Translations under genes and position numbers: made by a program
Shown here: one piece after another, positions 6,528 through 13,702 of the stretch
How positions within the stretch are numbered: position 1 is the stretch's first letter
Layout of the letters: every line of letters starts with the position of its first letter
Notes under the pieces: model-generated
What the model was told of the DNA's origin: nothing
Database searches by the model: none
Seen by the model: the letters and a program-made list of their open reading frames with translations, nothing else
From: CAYUYM01 sp964449305
GTDB lineage: Bacteria; Bacteroidota; Ignavibacteria; SZUA-365; CAYQST01
DNA: 18,720 nucleotides
Direction: 5' to 3'
NCBI GenBank assembly: GCA_964449305.1
Contig: CAYUYM010000050.1
Location: forward strand, 1-18,720

Positions 6528-7472
6528 TTACGGATTGTCCTTGTCAAATTCAAAGAGCGAGGTGATGGATTGATGCATGTGCGTCCGGATGATCGCCTCG
6601 GCAAACACCTTCCCCACACTGATCACCTCGATGAAATCAAGCTCCGCGGCGGGCTCGATGAGCGGGATGGTGTCTGTCACGTACAGCTTCTCCACGCGGG
6701 CCTTCCGCAGATTCTCCATCGCGTCACCCGAGAGAACGGGATGCGTCGCCGCACCCCACACCTTCTTCGCACCCGAGGCGATCAGGGCATCCACCGCCTT
6801 CGTGAAGGTGTTGCCCGAATCAATGAGGTCGTCGATGAGGAGCACGTTCTTGTCCTGCACTTTGCCGATGATGTTCATCACCTCGGCCTCCCCCGGGCCC
6901 TTGCGGCGCTTGTCGATCACCACCAGATCGGCGTCGAGGCGCTTCGAGTAGGAACGCGCCCGGGTGATGCCCCCCACATCGGGGGAAACGACCACGAGGT
7001 CGGGGATCTTCATGCTCCAGAAATGCTTGATGAACACGGCCGATGCGTAGAGATGATCCAGGGGAATGTCGAAGAACCCCTGGATCTGCGGGGCGTGGAG
7101 ATCCATCGTGATGATGCGATCCGCTCCGGCACTGCGAATCAGGTTGGCCACAAGCTTCGCGGTGATGGCCACACGGCTCTGATCCTTGCGGTCCTGCCGC
7201 GCATACCCGAAATACGGGATCACCGCCGTCACCCGATCCGCCGATGCGCGCTTCGCGGCGTCGATCAGAATCAGCAGCTCCATGAGATTCTCCGCAGGCG
7301 AGTGCGTCGACTGCACGATGAAGACGTCGCGTCCGCGGATGTTCTCCTTGTATTTGACCCAGATCTCGCCGTCGTTGAACGACTTGCATTCACAGGCGCC
7401 AAGAGGGTACCCCAACGCCTGCGCAATCCGCTCGGCGAGGGGGGAATTGGAACGACCACTGAAAACGACCAT
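6528..7472 (-). CDS. prs: Ribose-phosphate pyrophosphokinase (PRPP synthetase)
   Basis: A 314-residue class I enzyme that makes PRPP from ribose-5-phosphate and ATP for purine, pyrimidine, NAD, His and Trp synthesis. Visible motifs (counted from the chosen start): F-S-G-R-S-N near the N-terminus, F-N-D-G-E-I-W-V, the ATP-binding P-Y-F-G-Y-A-R-Q-D-R-K, M-D-L-H-A-P-Q-I-Q-G-F-F, the flexible-loop K-R-R, and the ribose-5-phosphate loop I-D-D-L-I-D-S-G-N-T. The last differs from the usual D-T-G-G-T by T to S and G to N. The frame is open upstream into the tRNA-Gln gene, so that part is not coding. Two ATGs compete: 7478 and 7472. AGGA at 7482-7485 is only three bases from the first but nine from the second, so 7472 is preferred. 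Length equals the family norm of about 315. Confidence 0.95.
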   Translation of the reverse strand: MVVFSGRSNSPLAERIAQALGYPLGACECKSFNDGEIWVKYKENIRGRDVFIVQSTHSPAENLMELLILIDAAKRASADRVTAVIPYFGYARQDRKDQSRVAITAKLVANLIRSAGADRIITMDLHAPQIQGFFDIPLDHLYASAVFIKHFWSMKIPDLVVVSPDVGGITRARSYSKRLDADLVVIDKRRKGPGEAEVMNIIGKVQDKNVLLIDDLIDSGNTFTKAVDALIASGAKKVWGAATHPVLSGDAMENLRKARVEKLYVTDTIPLIEPAAELDFIEVISVGKVFAEAIIRTHMHQSITSLFEFDKDNP

Positions 7473-7498
7473 TTGCATGCATCCTGGTTGAGTGACAT

Positions 7499-7513
7499 CG
7501 AGCGCTTCGCTCG
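7499..7513 (-). other. Perfect hairpin in the tRNA-Gln trailer / prs leader
   Basis: CGAGCG at 7499-7504 pairs with CGCTCG at 7508-7513 around a three-base loop. It starts at the base right after the tRNA discriminator and ends about 25 bases before the prs start. It may mark the tRNA 3' processing point or partly terminate transcription after the tRNA; no U-tract follows, so read-through into prs is likely. Confidence 0.45.
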
Positions 7514-7585
7514 CTGGGGCGGGAGGATTCGAACCTCCGAGTGTCGGCTCCAAAGGCCGATGCCTTACCGCTTGGCTACGCCCCA
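7514..7585 (-). tRNA. tRNA-Gln (anticodon UUG)
   Basis: Folds completely on the minus strand. The acceptor arm TGGGGCG (7579-7585) pairs with CGCCCCA (7515-7521). The D arm is GCC/GGC. The anticodon stem TCGGC/GCCGA closes the loop CTTTGGA, with anticodon TTG at positions 34-36, reading CAA and, by wobble, CAG. The T arm GGAGG/CCTCC carries the T-T-C-G-A-A-T loop. The discriminator base at 7514 is G, as in other tRNA-Gln. CCA is not encoded (the next bases are CGA) and must be added. It is the first gene of the prs transcription unit and has a near-consensus promoter upstream. Confidence 0.95.
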
Positions 7586-7618
7586 ATCGGGGCAGTTGCA
7601 CTTACGGAAAAGTGCAAC
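7580..7618 (-). other. Structured 5' leader of pre-tRNA-Gln
   Basis: Two hairpins lie between the promoter and the tRNA. GTTGCACTT (7595-7603) pairs perfectly with AAGTGCAAC (7610-7618), loop of six. GCCCC (7580-7584) and GGGGC (7589-7593) form a second one with a four-base loop, and this one uses the 5' acceptor strand of the tRNA itself. In the primary transcript the leader can therefore pair with the tRNA 5' end and compete with the acceptor stem until RNase P cuts. The pairing is seen directly; any regulatory role is inference. Confidence 0.5.
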
Positions 7619-7626
7619 AGACAGAT

Positions 7627-7655
7627 AATATACGGCGGGTTCCAAAATATGTCAA
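7627..7655 (-). promoter_or_regulatory. Near-consensus sigma-70 promoter for tRNA-Gln and prs cluster
   Basis: On the minus strand TTGACA (7650-7655) is followed by exactly 17 bases and then TATATT (7627-7632). The -35 is perfect and the -10 matches five of six consensus bases. The start of transcription would fall near 7619-7621, directly before the leader hairpin. It is placed 42 bases before the tRNA, and no other strong promoter is visible up to rplY. Confidence 0.8.
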
Positions 7656-7865
7656 ATGAGGCGCATTTCCCCCGCACCGGCTGCAACGTCGGCATCACGC
7701 CCTCGCTGCATCATGGGCCATTCCGCCCCGATACAGCGGGGCTCTGCGCCGGACGGTCGCTGACCCCCCCCCTCGTGGCACGCCGGAGAAGACAGGCATG
7801 TGGTGGTCACGCAAAGCGTGCCGACGGTGCCCGAAGGGTGTCTGTTGTCCGAAGCCGGATCCATG
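7656..7865. other. Intergenic region with hairpins and a C9 tract
   Basis: No convincing gene. A six-base stem GCCCCG/CGGGGC (7725-7730 with 7737-7742) lies downstream of the phosphoesterase gene and may end its transcript, though no U-run follows. A homopolymer of nine C stands at 7764-7772. A small palindrome CACGC-AAA-GCGTG lies near 7807-7819. A 70-codon minus-strand frame at 7652-7864 has no family features and is treated as chance. Confidence 0.4.
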
Positions 7866-8579
7866 TCAGACCCCGGTCTTCAGGCGTGTGGCAATCTTCG
7901 GAGCAATGCCGGCGTCGAGGATCTTTCGCATCGCCGTGTCCACGTCGTAGACGAGGCGGACGATCTCCCATGTCCCCGCCACCGTGTCGAGAATGCCATA
8001 GGCAAGACGGGGATCGCCATCCCTCGGCTGCCCCACGCTCCCGACGTTGATGATGAAGCGATCCGTGACCGTGTACATGCCAACTGCCAACCCCGGTCGG
8101 GGCACCATGGCGAATACATCGGGGCGGTGTACATGGCCGATGAAACACAGCCGTTCGGTGAAGCTGCGCGCATGGAGACGGGCGGTGAATCCGTTCGTCA
8201 GATACGGAAAGTCCCATGTTCCACCTGGCGCGGCATGGGTGTAGAGGTTGCCATCCTCCGATACGGACGCGGGCAGACTCCGCAGATGGTCCCGATCCCC
8301 TTCCGTCAGGCAGGACATGGTCCATCGCATGCCACTGACGGCTCCGCTGGAGAATTCTGCAAGCAGCGATGGGCGTATGGCAGCCAGGTCATGGTTGCCA
8401 AGCACCACAACGTCCGCCTCGGAACGCACACGGTCGAGGCACTCGCGCGGATTGGCGCCGTAGCCGACGATGTCACCAAGGCAGATGCGCCGGTCCACCC
8501 GCCGATCACGCATATCCTTCAGCGCTGTGTCGAGCGCCTCGAGATTGGAATGAATGTCGGAGAAGATGGCGATGCGCAT
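7866..8579 (-). CDS. Calcineurin-like metallophosphoesterase, YfcE/MJ0936-like
   Basis: A 237-residue protein with the complete set of metal-binding motifs of the metallophosphatase superfamily: S-D-I-H-S-N (Asp8, His10), L-G-D-I-V-G-Y-G (Asp36), L-G-N-H-D (Asn62, His63), T-H-A-A-P (His115) and G-H-V-H (His149, His151). The Y-G-A-N-P extension after the GD motif and the F-I-I-N-V-G-S-V-G-Q-P-R-D-G-D-P segment are typical of the MJ0936/YfcE-like group of cytoplasmic phosphodiesterases, whose true substrates are mostly unknown. No signal peptide is seen. It is a single-gene unit with its own promoter at 8606-8634. Substrate cannot be named from sequence. Confidence 0.92.
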   Translation of the reverse strand: MRIAIFSDIHSNLEALDTALKDMRDRRVDRRICLGDIVGYGANPRECLDRVRSEADVVVLGNHDLAAIRPSLLAEFSSGAVSGMRWTMSCLTEGDRDHLRSLPASVSEDGNLYTHAAPGGTWDFPYLTNGFTARLHARSFTERLCFIGHVHRPDVFAMVPRPGLAVGMYTVTDRFIINVGSVGQPRDGDPRLAYGILDTVAGTWEIVRLVYDVDTAMRKILDAGIAPKIATRLKTGV

Positions 8580-8605
8580 GTACGTGGGGATGATTGTTGG
8601 TTCTC

Positions 8606-8634
8606 AAGGTAGCAAGGCATGGCGGGAATGTCAA
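8606..8634 (-). promoter_or_regulatory. Promoter of the phosphoesterase gene
   Basis: On the minus strand TTGACA (8629-8634) is followed after 17 bases by TACCTT (8606-8611). The -35 is perfect and spacing ideal, but the -10 matches only three of six positions, so strength may depend on an activator. It has the same -35 and spacing as the tRNA-Gln promoter. Confidence 0.5.
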
Positions 8635-8655
8635 GCCTGGGGCTCGGTCTGTTTC

Positions 8656-8698
8656 ACCACAAAGACACGAAGAAGCTTCCTGGTGTGAGTTGTGTGGT
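8656..8698. repeat. Dispersed hairpin repeat, copy 1
   Basis: ACCACA (8656-8661) pairs with TGTGGT (8693-8698), ACAC (8665-8668) with GTGT (8683-8686) and GAAG (8669-8672) with CTTC (8676-8679), giving a long bulged hairpin. Its core CACGAAGAAGCTTC is identical, same strand, to the copy at 17343-17380. It lies 40 bases after the end of the first T9SS gene. The wording ACCACAAAGACACGAAG resembles short intergenic repeats found scattered in many bacterial genomes. Confidence 0.6.
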
Positions 8699-8738
8699 AT
8701 TGGACAGCCAATGCCGAGCGACTTGATAACCTGATAAC

Positions 8739-11700
8739 TTATCGAATGACCATCATCCCCTTCACCACCCTCCCTTCAGCCGCTTCCAGCACCAGGAAAT
8801 ACGCCCCGGCGCTCATCGAGGCCGGCAGGGCGAGCGTCACCGCGTGCTCCCCGGCCTCGCTGGAACCTGGCTGCAGCGCGGCTGCCTCGCGGCCGAGCGC
8901 ATCGACGAGGCCCAGTCGCACGGGACCCGGCGCGCGCTGCACATAGCGTACCTGCACCGTTGCGCCCGGCCGCGAGGGATTGGGAAGGCACCACAGCGCC
9001 GGTCCACCCGGCTGCGGCGGCGTCTCCGCGTCTGCGGTTGTATAGATTTCGTATCCAACTTCGATCGGTGTGGGACGTGCGAATTCGCCGGTCACGATGC
9101 GCACCATCCCCTCGTACCAGCCATCGGCGAGCGCTGTTGTCGTTGGTCCGATCTGGATGGTCTTCGATCCGCTGAGCAGGTTCGGCGTGGCATCCAGCCA
9201 CCAGGCGTCGGATGCCGCGCGCCACGTAAACGGCACATTGCCGCCCGTCCAGACGGACACGGTCTGCGCCGCGGGCGCGGGGTCGTTGCGCTGCGCTCGG
9301 AAGAGCAGACGCCAGCGCGAAAGCGTGATGCCCACAGGCGAGCCCTGCACCAGCACGGCGCTGCGCGTGCAGGAGCCGCTGAGCGTGCCGTTGCCCCAGG
9401 TCCAGCGCACCTCGCTCACTCCGGGGACGGTGTTCACACGGTTCACCTCCATCAGCCACTCGCGCCGCCCCGTGTCGCCCGGGGCGATGCTCGCGTAGCG
9501 TTGTATACTGTCCGGCGGTTGTGATAGTATATAACCGTTTGGAATGATGATCGCCGCAGCGCAGTTCTCGATCGGCTCATTGCCGGTATTGATGATGCCG
9601 AGGCGCATCTGGAGCGGATGCGGAATCATGTCCTCGTTGCCAGGGTCCGCCCAGGTGGTGTCATGTCCCATGGTATAGCATTCCGCCGTGAATATCTTCG
9701 GTCGCGCTTCCATGGCGATGGAGGCGGAGCATTCGCTGTCGATCGTCGCCTCGCCGAAGCGCGCGGTGACGGCGGTGCGGATGCGTTCGGTGGAGGCGAC
9801 ATCCGGCGCCTGCCGCACCGTGACGCGGAAGGCCGCGGACGCCGTGTCGTGCGCCGCGAGCGCGCCGAGAGCCGCCACGCCCGTCTCGCCCGCTGCGAGG
9901 CCAAGATGCGGAGCGGCGGAGAGGTCAATTCCTACGTCCACAACGTCCACTGTGTCCACCCGATTGTGCACCGACACGGACGCTGTGAACGGATCCGGAA
10001 GATATGCATCGGAGCTTCGGAGATACCGCAGCGAATCCGGCGCCGACAGCGAGCACTCCACCGCCGGGAAGACGCGCGGCAGCTCGAGCCGGGCGTGGCA
10101 ATCGGCGAAGGCCCGGCCGGCGGAGTCGCGCGCGGCCACGCTGATGCCGACCGAACGGTTGAACGCGGAGGTGCGCGGCACGAGGCGCCAGGTGAGCGTC
10201 GTCTGTTGCTTTGCCGCGAGCGCGGGGATGGGCAACACGAAGGGATCGATGCATGCTGCCGAATCTGCCGACAGCGTGAGGCGCGCCGAGCCTGCGGGGG
10301 ACGGGATGTCGCCGGCGTTGCTGAGCGTCCATTGCAGGGCAATGGTATCGGGGGCGAAACGTCCATCCGGCATTATGGTGACATCAGGAAGCGTGAGCGC
10401 ACAGGTCACGGACTGCGTTGGCGGGATGATGTGTACAATGTGCATGCAGGAGCGCTCCCCGTTCCAGCCGGGGGCGGAGTAACGCACGATGATGGAGTCG
10501 TCCACCGGCCGAGGCGGATGCGGGATGACCTCGAGGCACCAGCGGGTTCCCATGACGCCGTGCGAGGGAATGGGAGCTACGGAGTGTGTGTATGACTCGC
10601 CGGTGACAGTCTGTACATGGCGGGCATGAGCCAGATCGATGACCGCGACAAGATTTGCCAATGCTGTATCGAGGCGGCTTGACAATTCAACATCCAGCAT
10701 GCCCGGACTGGGTTGATAGGATGAAGCTCCATAGCGAAACGTATCGACTGCTGCAATGGCACAATCCACACCTCGAAGAGCAGGAATGCGAAGTGATCCT
10801 ATACAACTTGGTAGATGGACGCCAAATGTATCCACGAGGATTGCTTGCATTTGTATGGTTCGCACATCCGGGAGATTTGATGCCCGGACAAGCCATGTTC
10901 GGACCATCTCTTCACCGGGCGCAAGCATTCCACCTGGACGTATCGAATCGTAAGCGGGACTGCATAGGCCAAGAGGAAAGGCAGGGCTCGATTTTGCAAG
11001 GCGAAGAACAAGACTTTGCACATAGGCACGGTTTATTCCGTTGTTCTTGATGCGGCAAAGAACTGATACAGGGTTGCCGGTCAGCGAATCAGCATCAAGA
11101 TCAGCGACAAGTGAATCAACAACTGTGAGACTGCAATCGAATGCCGGCAAGGGCGACGCGTAGCGATGGACTGTTACATCCACACTGCCGCGAGTGAATG
11201 GGCGTTCGCAGGCAGCATTGATATCGTAGCCCTGATATATTGTGATCGGGAAATGATATGAGGTGGTTTTCGGATCGTGCGAGACGATGCGGACGTTCCA
11301 CACGAAAGAGGATTTCTCGCCAGGGAGCATTGGACCGGGACGCAGCATGGACAGGGATTGCCCGGGTGGATCCAATACCACACCTCCAGGCAAGACAATG
11401 GCGGCGTTGACATCCCAGGCGGTATCCTTGGAAGAAGTGTTTTCCATACGAACAGTGATCGGAAAACGGCTTCCGCTCAAGATTCCCTGTGTGGTTTCAA
11501 ATCGAACCGAGTCTGATCCTGAGAAAAGACCATGAACGAAGTTTTGCCCGGCGAAGGGGAGATACATGCGTACAAGATAACCATCGTAACACTTATCTTC
11601 ATCGTTACAAAACAAGGCATCACGTAGTCCGTGAAATGCGGGCATCGGGAGAATCGTCATTCCTCCGAAATGAGCATAACCAGATTTTGTCAGCTCAAGC

Positions 11701-13640
11701 AGCCGTGTCTGTTGACTCTGACCCACATAAATATCCATATTTGTTGCTGGCCATATTGTTGAAAACAGAAGAGAATCAGAGTTTGCGGCAAGTACTGTAA
11801 GACATGCTTCACTGATCGTAGTATTAACCGTATCTGGCATGGTCAGCCATGACGATACAAGCGGATAATTTCCGGAGTGCGTGACACCAAACAAATAGAT
11901 GTTTCCCTTGGTGTCTACATCCGCATTTGAATAATGGTCATCCCATGAGCCACCAATAACGCAGGACCGCAATAGTCTGCCACTGTCCGAAACAACAGCG
12001 ACGAAGGCATCATACCTACCCATATTTTGGCGTAATGAATTGACGATCGGAAACAAGGGATAACTTGTTGTTCCAACAAGATATGTTTTATCGTCGGAAC
12101 CCACATGAAGTACTTTGGATATAAAGTCGTTTGATTTGTGCATGCTGTCGGGACCGCCGAAATACGTGGAGTATATATATGCACTTGCATTCGCGTTGAG
12201 CTTTTGAATGAACATTCTCCCAATTCCTGGCTGGAATGCATTAACTACGGGTATTTGAATGTGGTTGTTCAAGGTGCCTGCGATGATTGGGTGGTTTTGG
12301 GAGTCTATACCCAGAGCATCTGATTCACTTACGATATCTGAGGTTTTTGCACCCCAAACCAGGGAATCCATTGTGGGTGTAAATTTCACAAGATATGTTC
12401 CAACGTTTCCAGAGAAGGAATTTATGGTCCCCGGAGTCAGATATTTGAATCCTCCGGTATTAAAATACGAACCGGACATCAACACATTCCCACTGGTATC
12501 AAACACGATGTTGGTGATCGGGGTGGCAACGTCTTTGCCGGCTTCACCCGGGGCCCCCATCCCGAACAAGCTTGCGAACCGCAGCAATCCACCCGCGTCA
12601 ATTTCAAGAAGGACATTAGCCCAACGAGTGAAACCAAATGCAGTGGGCTTTTCCAGTGCATTCGGAGTGATAGGATACAGGTCCTTCGACCAGTCTATTC
12701 CAGCGGTAACACAGCCCACGAATACGTGACCGTCCTTCCGCAAACCCATGACCATGGAAGGTACCGCTCGATAAAATGAAGTGGGCTCCGTCGGCGAAGC
12801 ATATATGGTCGACCATAGGACTGTTCTCCCGTCACAACCCAATCGCATGACGAAGGCATCGTGTACCCCCCATGAAGGCATGAAAAAGGGAAGATCTTTC
12901 GATCTCGTTACACCCGCGATATACGTTGTACCATCCTGGTACTGACGAATGCAACGAATTTCATCGTAACCTGACCCTCCGATATACGTAGAATACTCTG
13001 TGGTGTCCGGAACTACATCCATTACCATGTTTATCGTTTGAAACGTATTCACAGCCGTGCTGCGAGTTTTGGTGTGCTCGCCAAACATCATCTTCTCAGA
13101 ATTTGTGAATATGCCAACCTGAGAAGGCTGAGCTCCAGGACGCAGACGTATCGTCTGAGTAATCCCTCCTGATTCTGAACCGCTATAGATCACATCCACC
13201 GAATCCCACACATTATGGTATTCTATGCCACGCAGGATTTTTTCATTCGGCCGCCATGTCGTCGAATCTCGACCGATGTAGCAATGAAATGCGCCGTCAG
13301 CTTCCTGCCAACCGCGAACCGTCATATTTGGTGATGGATGGTTGAATTGCACACTGTTTGGGGCAGCGCCCACGTCGTGTGACGCCTCCAGCGCAGAACG
13401 CTGCGGTATGAGCCTGCGTGGGATATTTCGCCATTCCACACGATTGTGCAGAAAGCGGATGGGAGAAAGGATTCCGCCAAACAGGACGTTCCTGTCCCAT
13501 TGGCCAACATTCTCGCCGAAAATGACGGGCAACGTTATTGCATCGGTGGTTGGTTGCGCCTGCATGGTATTGTGCAGCGTCAAGCCATGGAAAAAGAACA
13601 GTAAGCCCAAACAGAACATCATCTTGATAAATCGCTGCAT
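8739..13640 (-). CDS. Very large T9SS-exported multidomain protein
   Basis: A 1633-residue secreted protein. The start at 13640 is chosen because GGAG lies five bases upstream and the product then opens with a signal peptide (M-Q-R-F-I-K-M-M-F-C-L-G-L-L-F-F-F-H). The frame runs 22 codons further to a GTG, which lacks these. Domains in order: DUF7948-like N-terminus (about 35-205, F-G-E-N-V-G-Q-W-D); an SBBP-type beta-propeller (about 215-700) with S-T-Y-I-G-G-S-G-Y-D-E and S-T-Y-F-G-G; an Ig-like tandem array (about 830-1435) of roughly 120-residue modules, each introduced by a Cys pair as in S-C-I-G-S-L-R-I-P...V-D-C-A-I; a BACON-like domain (about 1437-1530, F-T-W-R-A-A-S-D-A-W-W-L); and a T9SS type A sorting domain (last 80 or so residues, L-P-N-P-S-R-P-G to V-K-G-M-M-V-I-R). 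It is likely anchored on or released from the cell surface. Base composition changes in mid-gene near 10.65 kb. The biological role is unknown. Confidence 0.9.
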   Translation of the reverse strand: MQRFIKMMFCLGLLFFFHGLTLHNTMQAQPTTDAITLPVIFGENVGQWDRNVLFGGILSPIRFLHNRVEWRNIPRRLIPQRSALEASHDVGAAPNSVQFNHPSPNMTVRGWQEADGAFHCYIGRDSTTWRPNEKILRGIEYHNVWDSVDVIYSGSESGGITQTIRLRPGAQPSQVGIFTNSEKMMFGEHTKTRSTAVNTFQTINMVMDVVPDTTEYSTYIGGSGYDEIRCIRQYQDGTTYIAGVTRSKDLPFFMPSWGVHDAFVMRLGCDGRTVLWSTIYASPTEPTSFYRAVPSMVMGLRKDGHVFVGCVTAGIDWSKDLYPITPNALEKPTAFGFTRWANVLLEIDAGGLLRFASLFGMGAPGEAGKDVATPITNIVFDTSGNVLMSGSYFNTGGFKYLTPGTINSFSGNVGTYLVKFTPTMDSLVWGAKTSDIVSESDALGIDSQNHPIIAGTLNNHIQIPVVNAFQPGIGRMFIQKLNANASAYIYSTYFGGPDSMHKSNDFISKVLHVGSDDKTYLVGTTSYPLFPIVNSLRQNMGRYDAFVAVVSDSGRLLRSCVIGGSWDDHYSNADVDTKGNIYLFGVTHSGNYPLVSSWLTMPDTVNTTISEACLTVLAANSDSLLFSTIWPATNMDIYVGQSQQTRLLELTKSGYAHFGGMTILPMPAFHGLRDALFCNDEDKCYDGYLVRMYLPFAGQNFVHGLFSGSDSVRFETTQGILSGSRFPITVRMENTSSKDTAWDVNAAIVLPGGVVLDPPGQSLSMLRPGPMLPGEKSSFVWNVRIVSHDPKTTSYHFPITIYQGYDINAACERPFTRGSVDVTVHRYASPLPAFDCSLTVVDSLVADLDADSLTGNPVSVLCRIKNNGINRAYVQSLVLRLAKSSPAFPLGLCSPAYDSIRPGGMLAPGEEMVRTWLVRASNLPDVRTIQMQAILVDTFGVHLPSCIGSLRIPALRGVDCAIAAVDTFRYGASSYQPSPGMLDVELSSRLDTALANLVAVIDLAHARHVQTVTGESYTHSVAPIPSHGVMGTRWCLEVIPHPPRPVDDSIIVRYSAPGWNGERSCMHIVHIIPPTQSVTCALTLPDVTIMPDGRFAPDTIALQWTLSNAGDIPSPAGSARLTLSADSAACIDPFVLPIPALAAKQQTTLTWRLVPRTSAFNRSVGISVAARDSAGRAFADCHARLELPRVFPAVECSLSAPDSLRYLRSSDAYLPDPFTASVSVHNRVDTVDVVDVGIDLSAAPHLGLAAGETGVAALGALAAHDTASAAFRVTVRQAPDVASTERIRTAVTARFGEATIDSECSASIAMEARPKIFTAECYTMGHDTTWADPGNEDMIPHPLQMRLGIINTGNEPIENCAAAIIIPNGYILSQPPDSIQRYASIAPGDTGRREWLMEVNRVNTVPGVSEVRWTWGNGTLSGSCTRSAVLVQGSPVGITLSRWRLLFRAQRNDPAPAAQTVSVWTGGNVPFTWRAASDAWWLDATPNLLSGSKTIQIGPTTTALADGWYEGMVRIVTGEFARPTPIEVGYEIYTTADAETPPQPGGPALWCLPNPSRPGATVQVRYVQRAPGPVRLGLVDALGREAAALQPGSSEAGEHAVTLALPASMSAGAYFLVLEAAEGRVVKGMMVIR

Positions 13641-13661
13641 GATAGCTCCATGAATAGCGCC

Positions 13662-13684
13662 GGGGACGGTGCGGAACCGCCCCC
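13662..13684 (-). terminator. Hairpin between the two T9SS genes
   Basis: GGGGACGGT (13662-13670) and ACCGCCCCC (13676-13684) form a nine-pair stem with one G-T wobble and a five-base loop. It lies in the 62-base gap, 18 bases after the stop of the upstream gene and 21 before the next start codon. Without a U-run it more likely damps read-through, or protects the upstream mRNA, than ends transcription fully. Confidence 0.5.
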
Positions 13685-13702
13685 GACTTTGGATGGACGT
13701 CG

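Noticed and set aside
5953..6573. A His-rich 206-codon + strand frame opposite rplY
   Set aside because: Mirror of the rplY coding strand; no start signal and no recognisable fold.
6516..7628. A 370-codon + strand frame across prs and the tRNA
   Set aside because: It runs antisense through the clear prs gene and through tRNA-Gln; a chance open frame in GC-rich DNA.
7764..7772. C9 homopolymer as a phase-variation switch
   Set aside because: It is not in a coding frame and not between promoter elements that I can identify; could also be a sequencing-prone tract.
7652..7864. 70-codon minus-strand frame between the phosphoesterase and tRNA genes
   Set aside because: No ribosome binding site or family motif; it overlaps the tRNA-Gln promoter region and contains the C9 tract.
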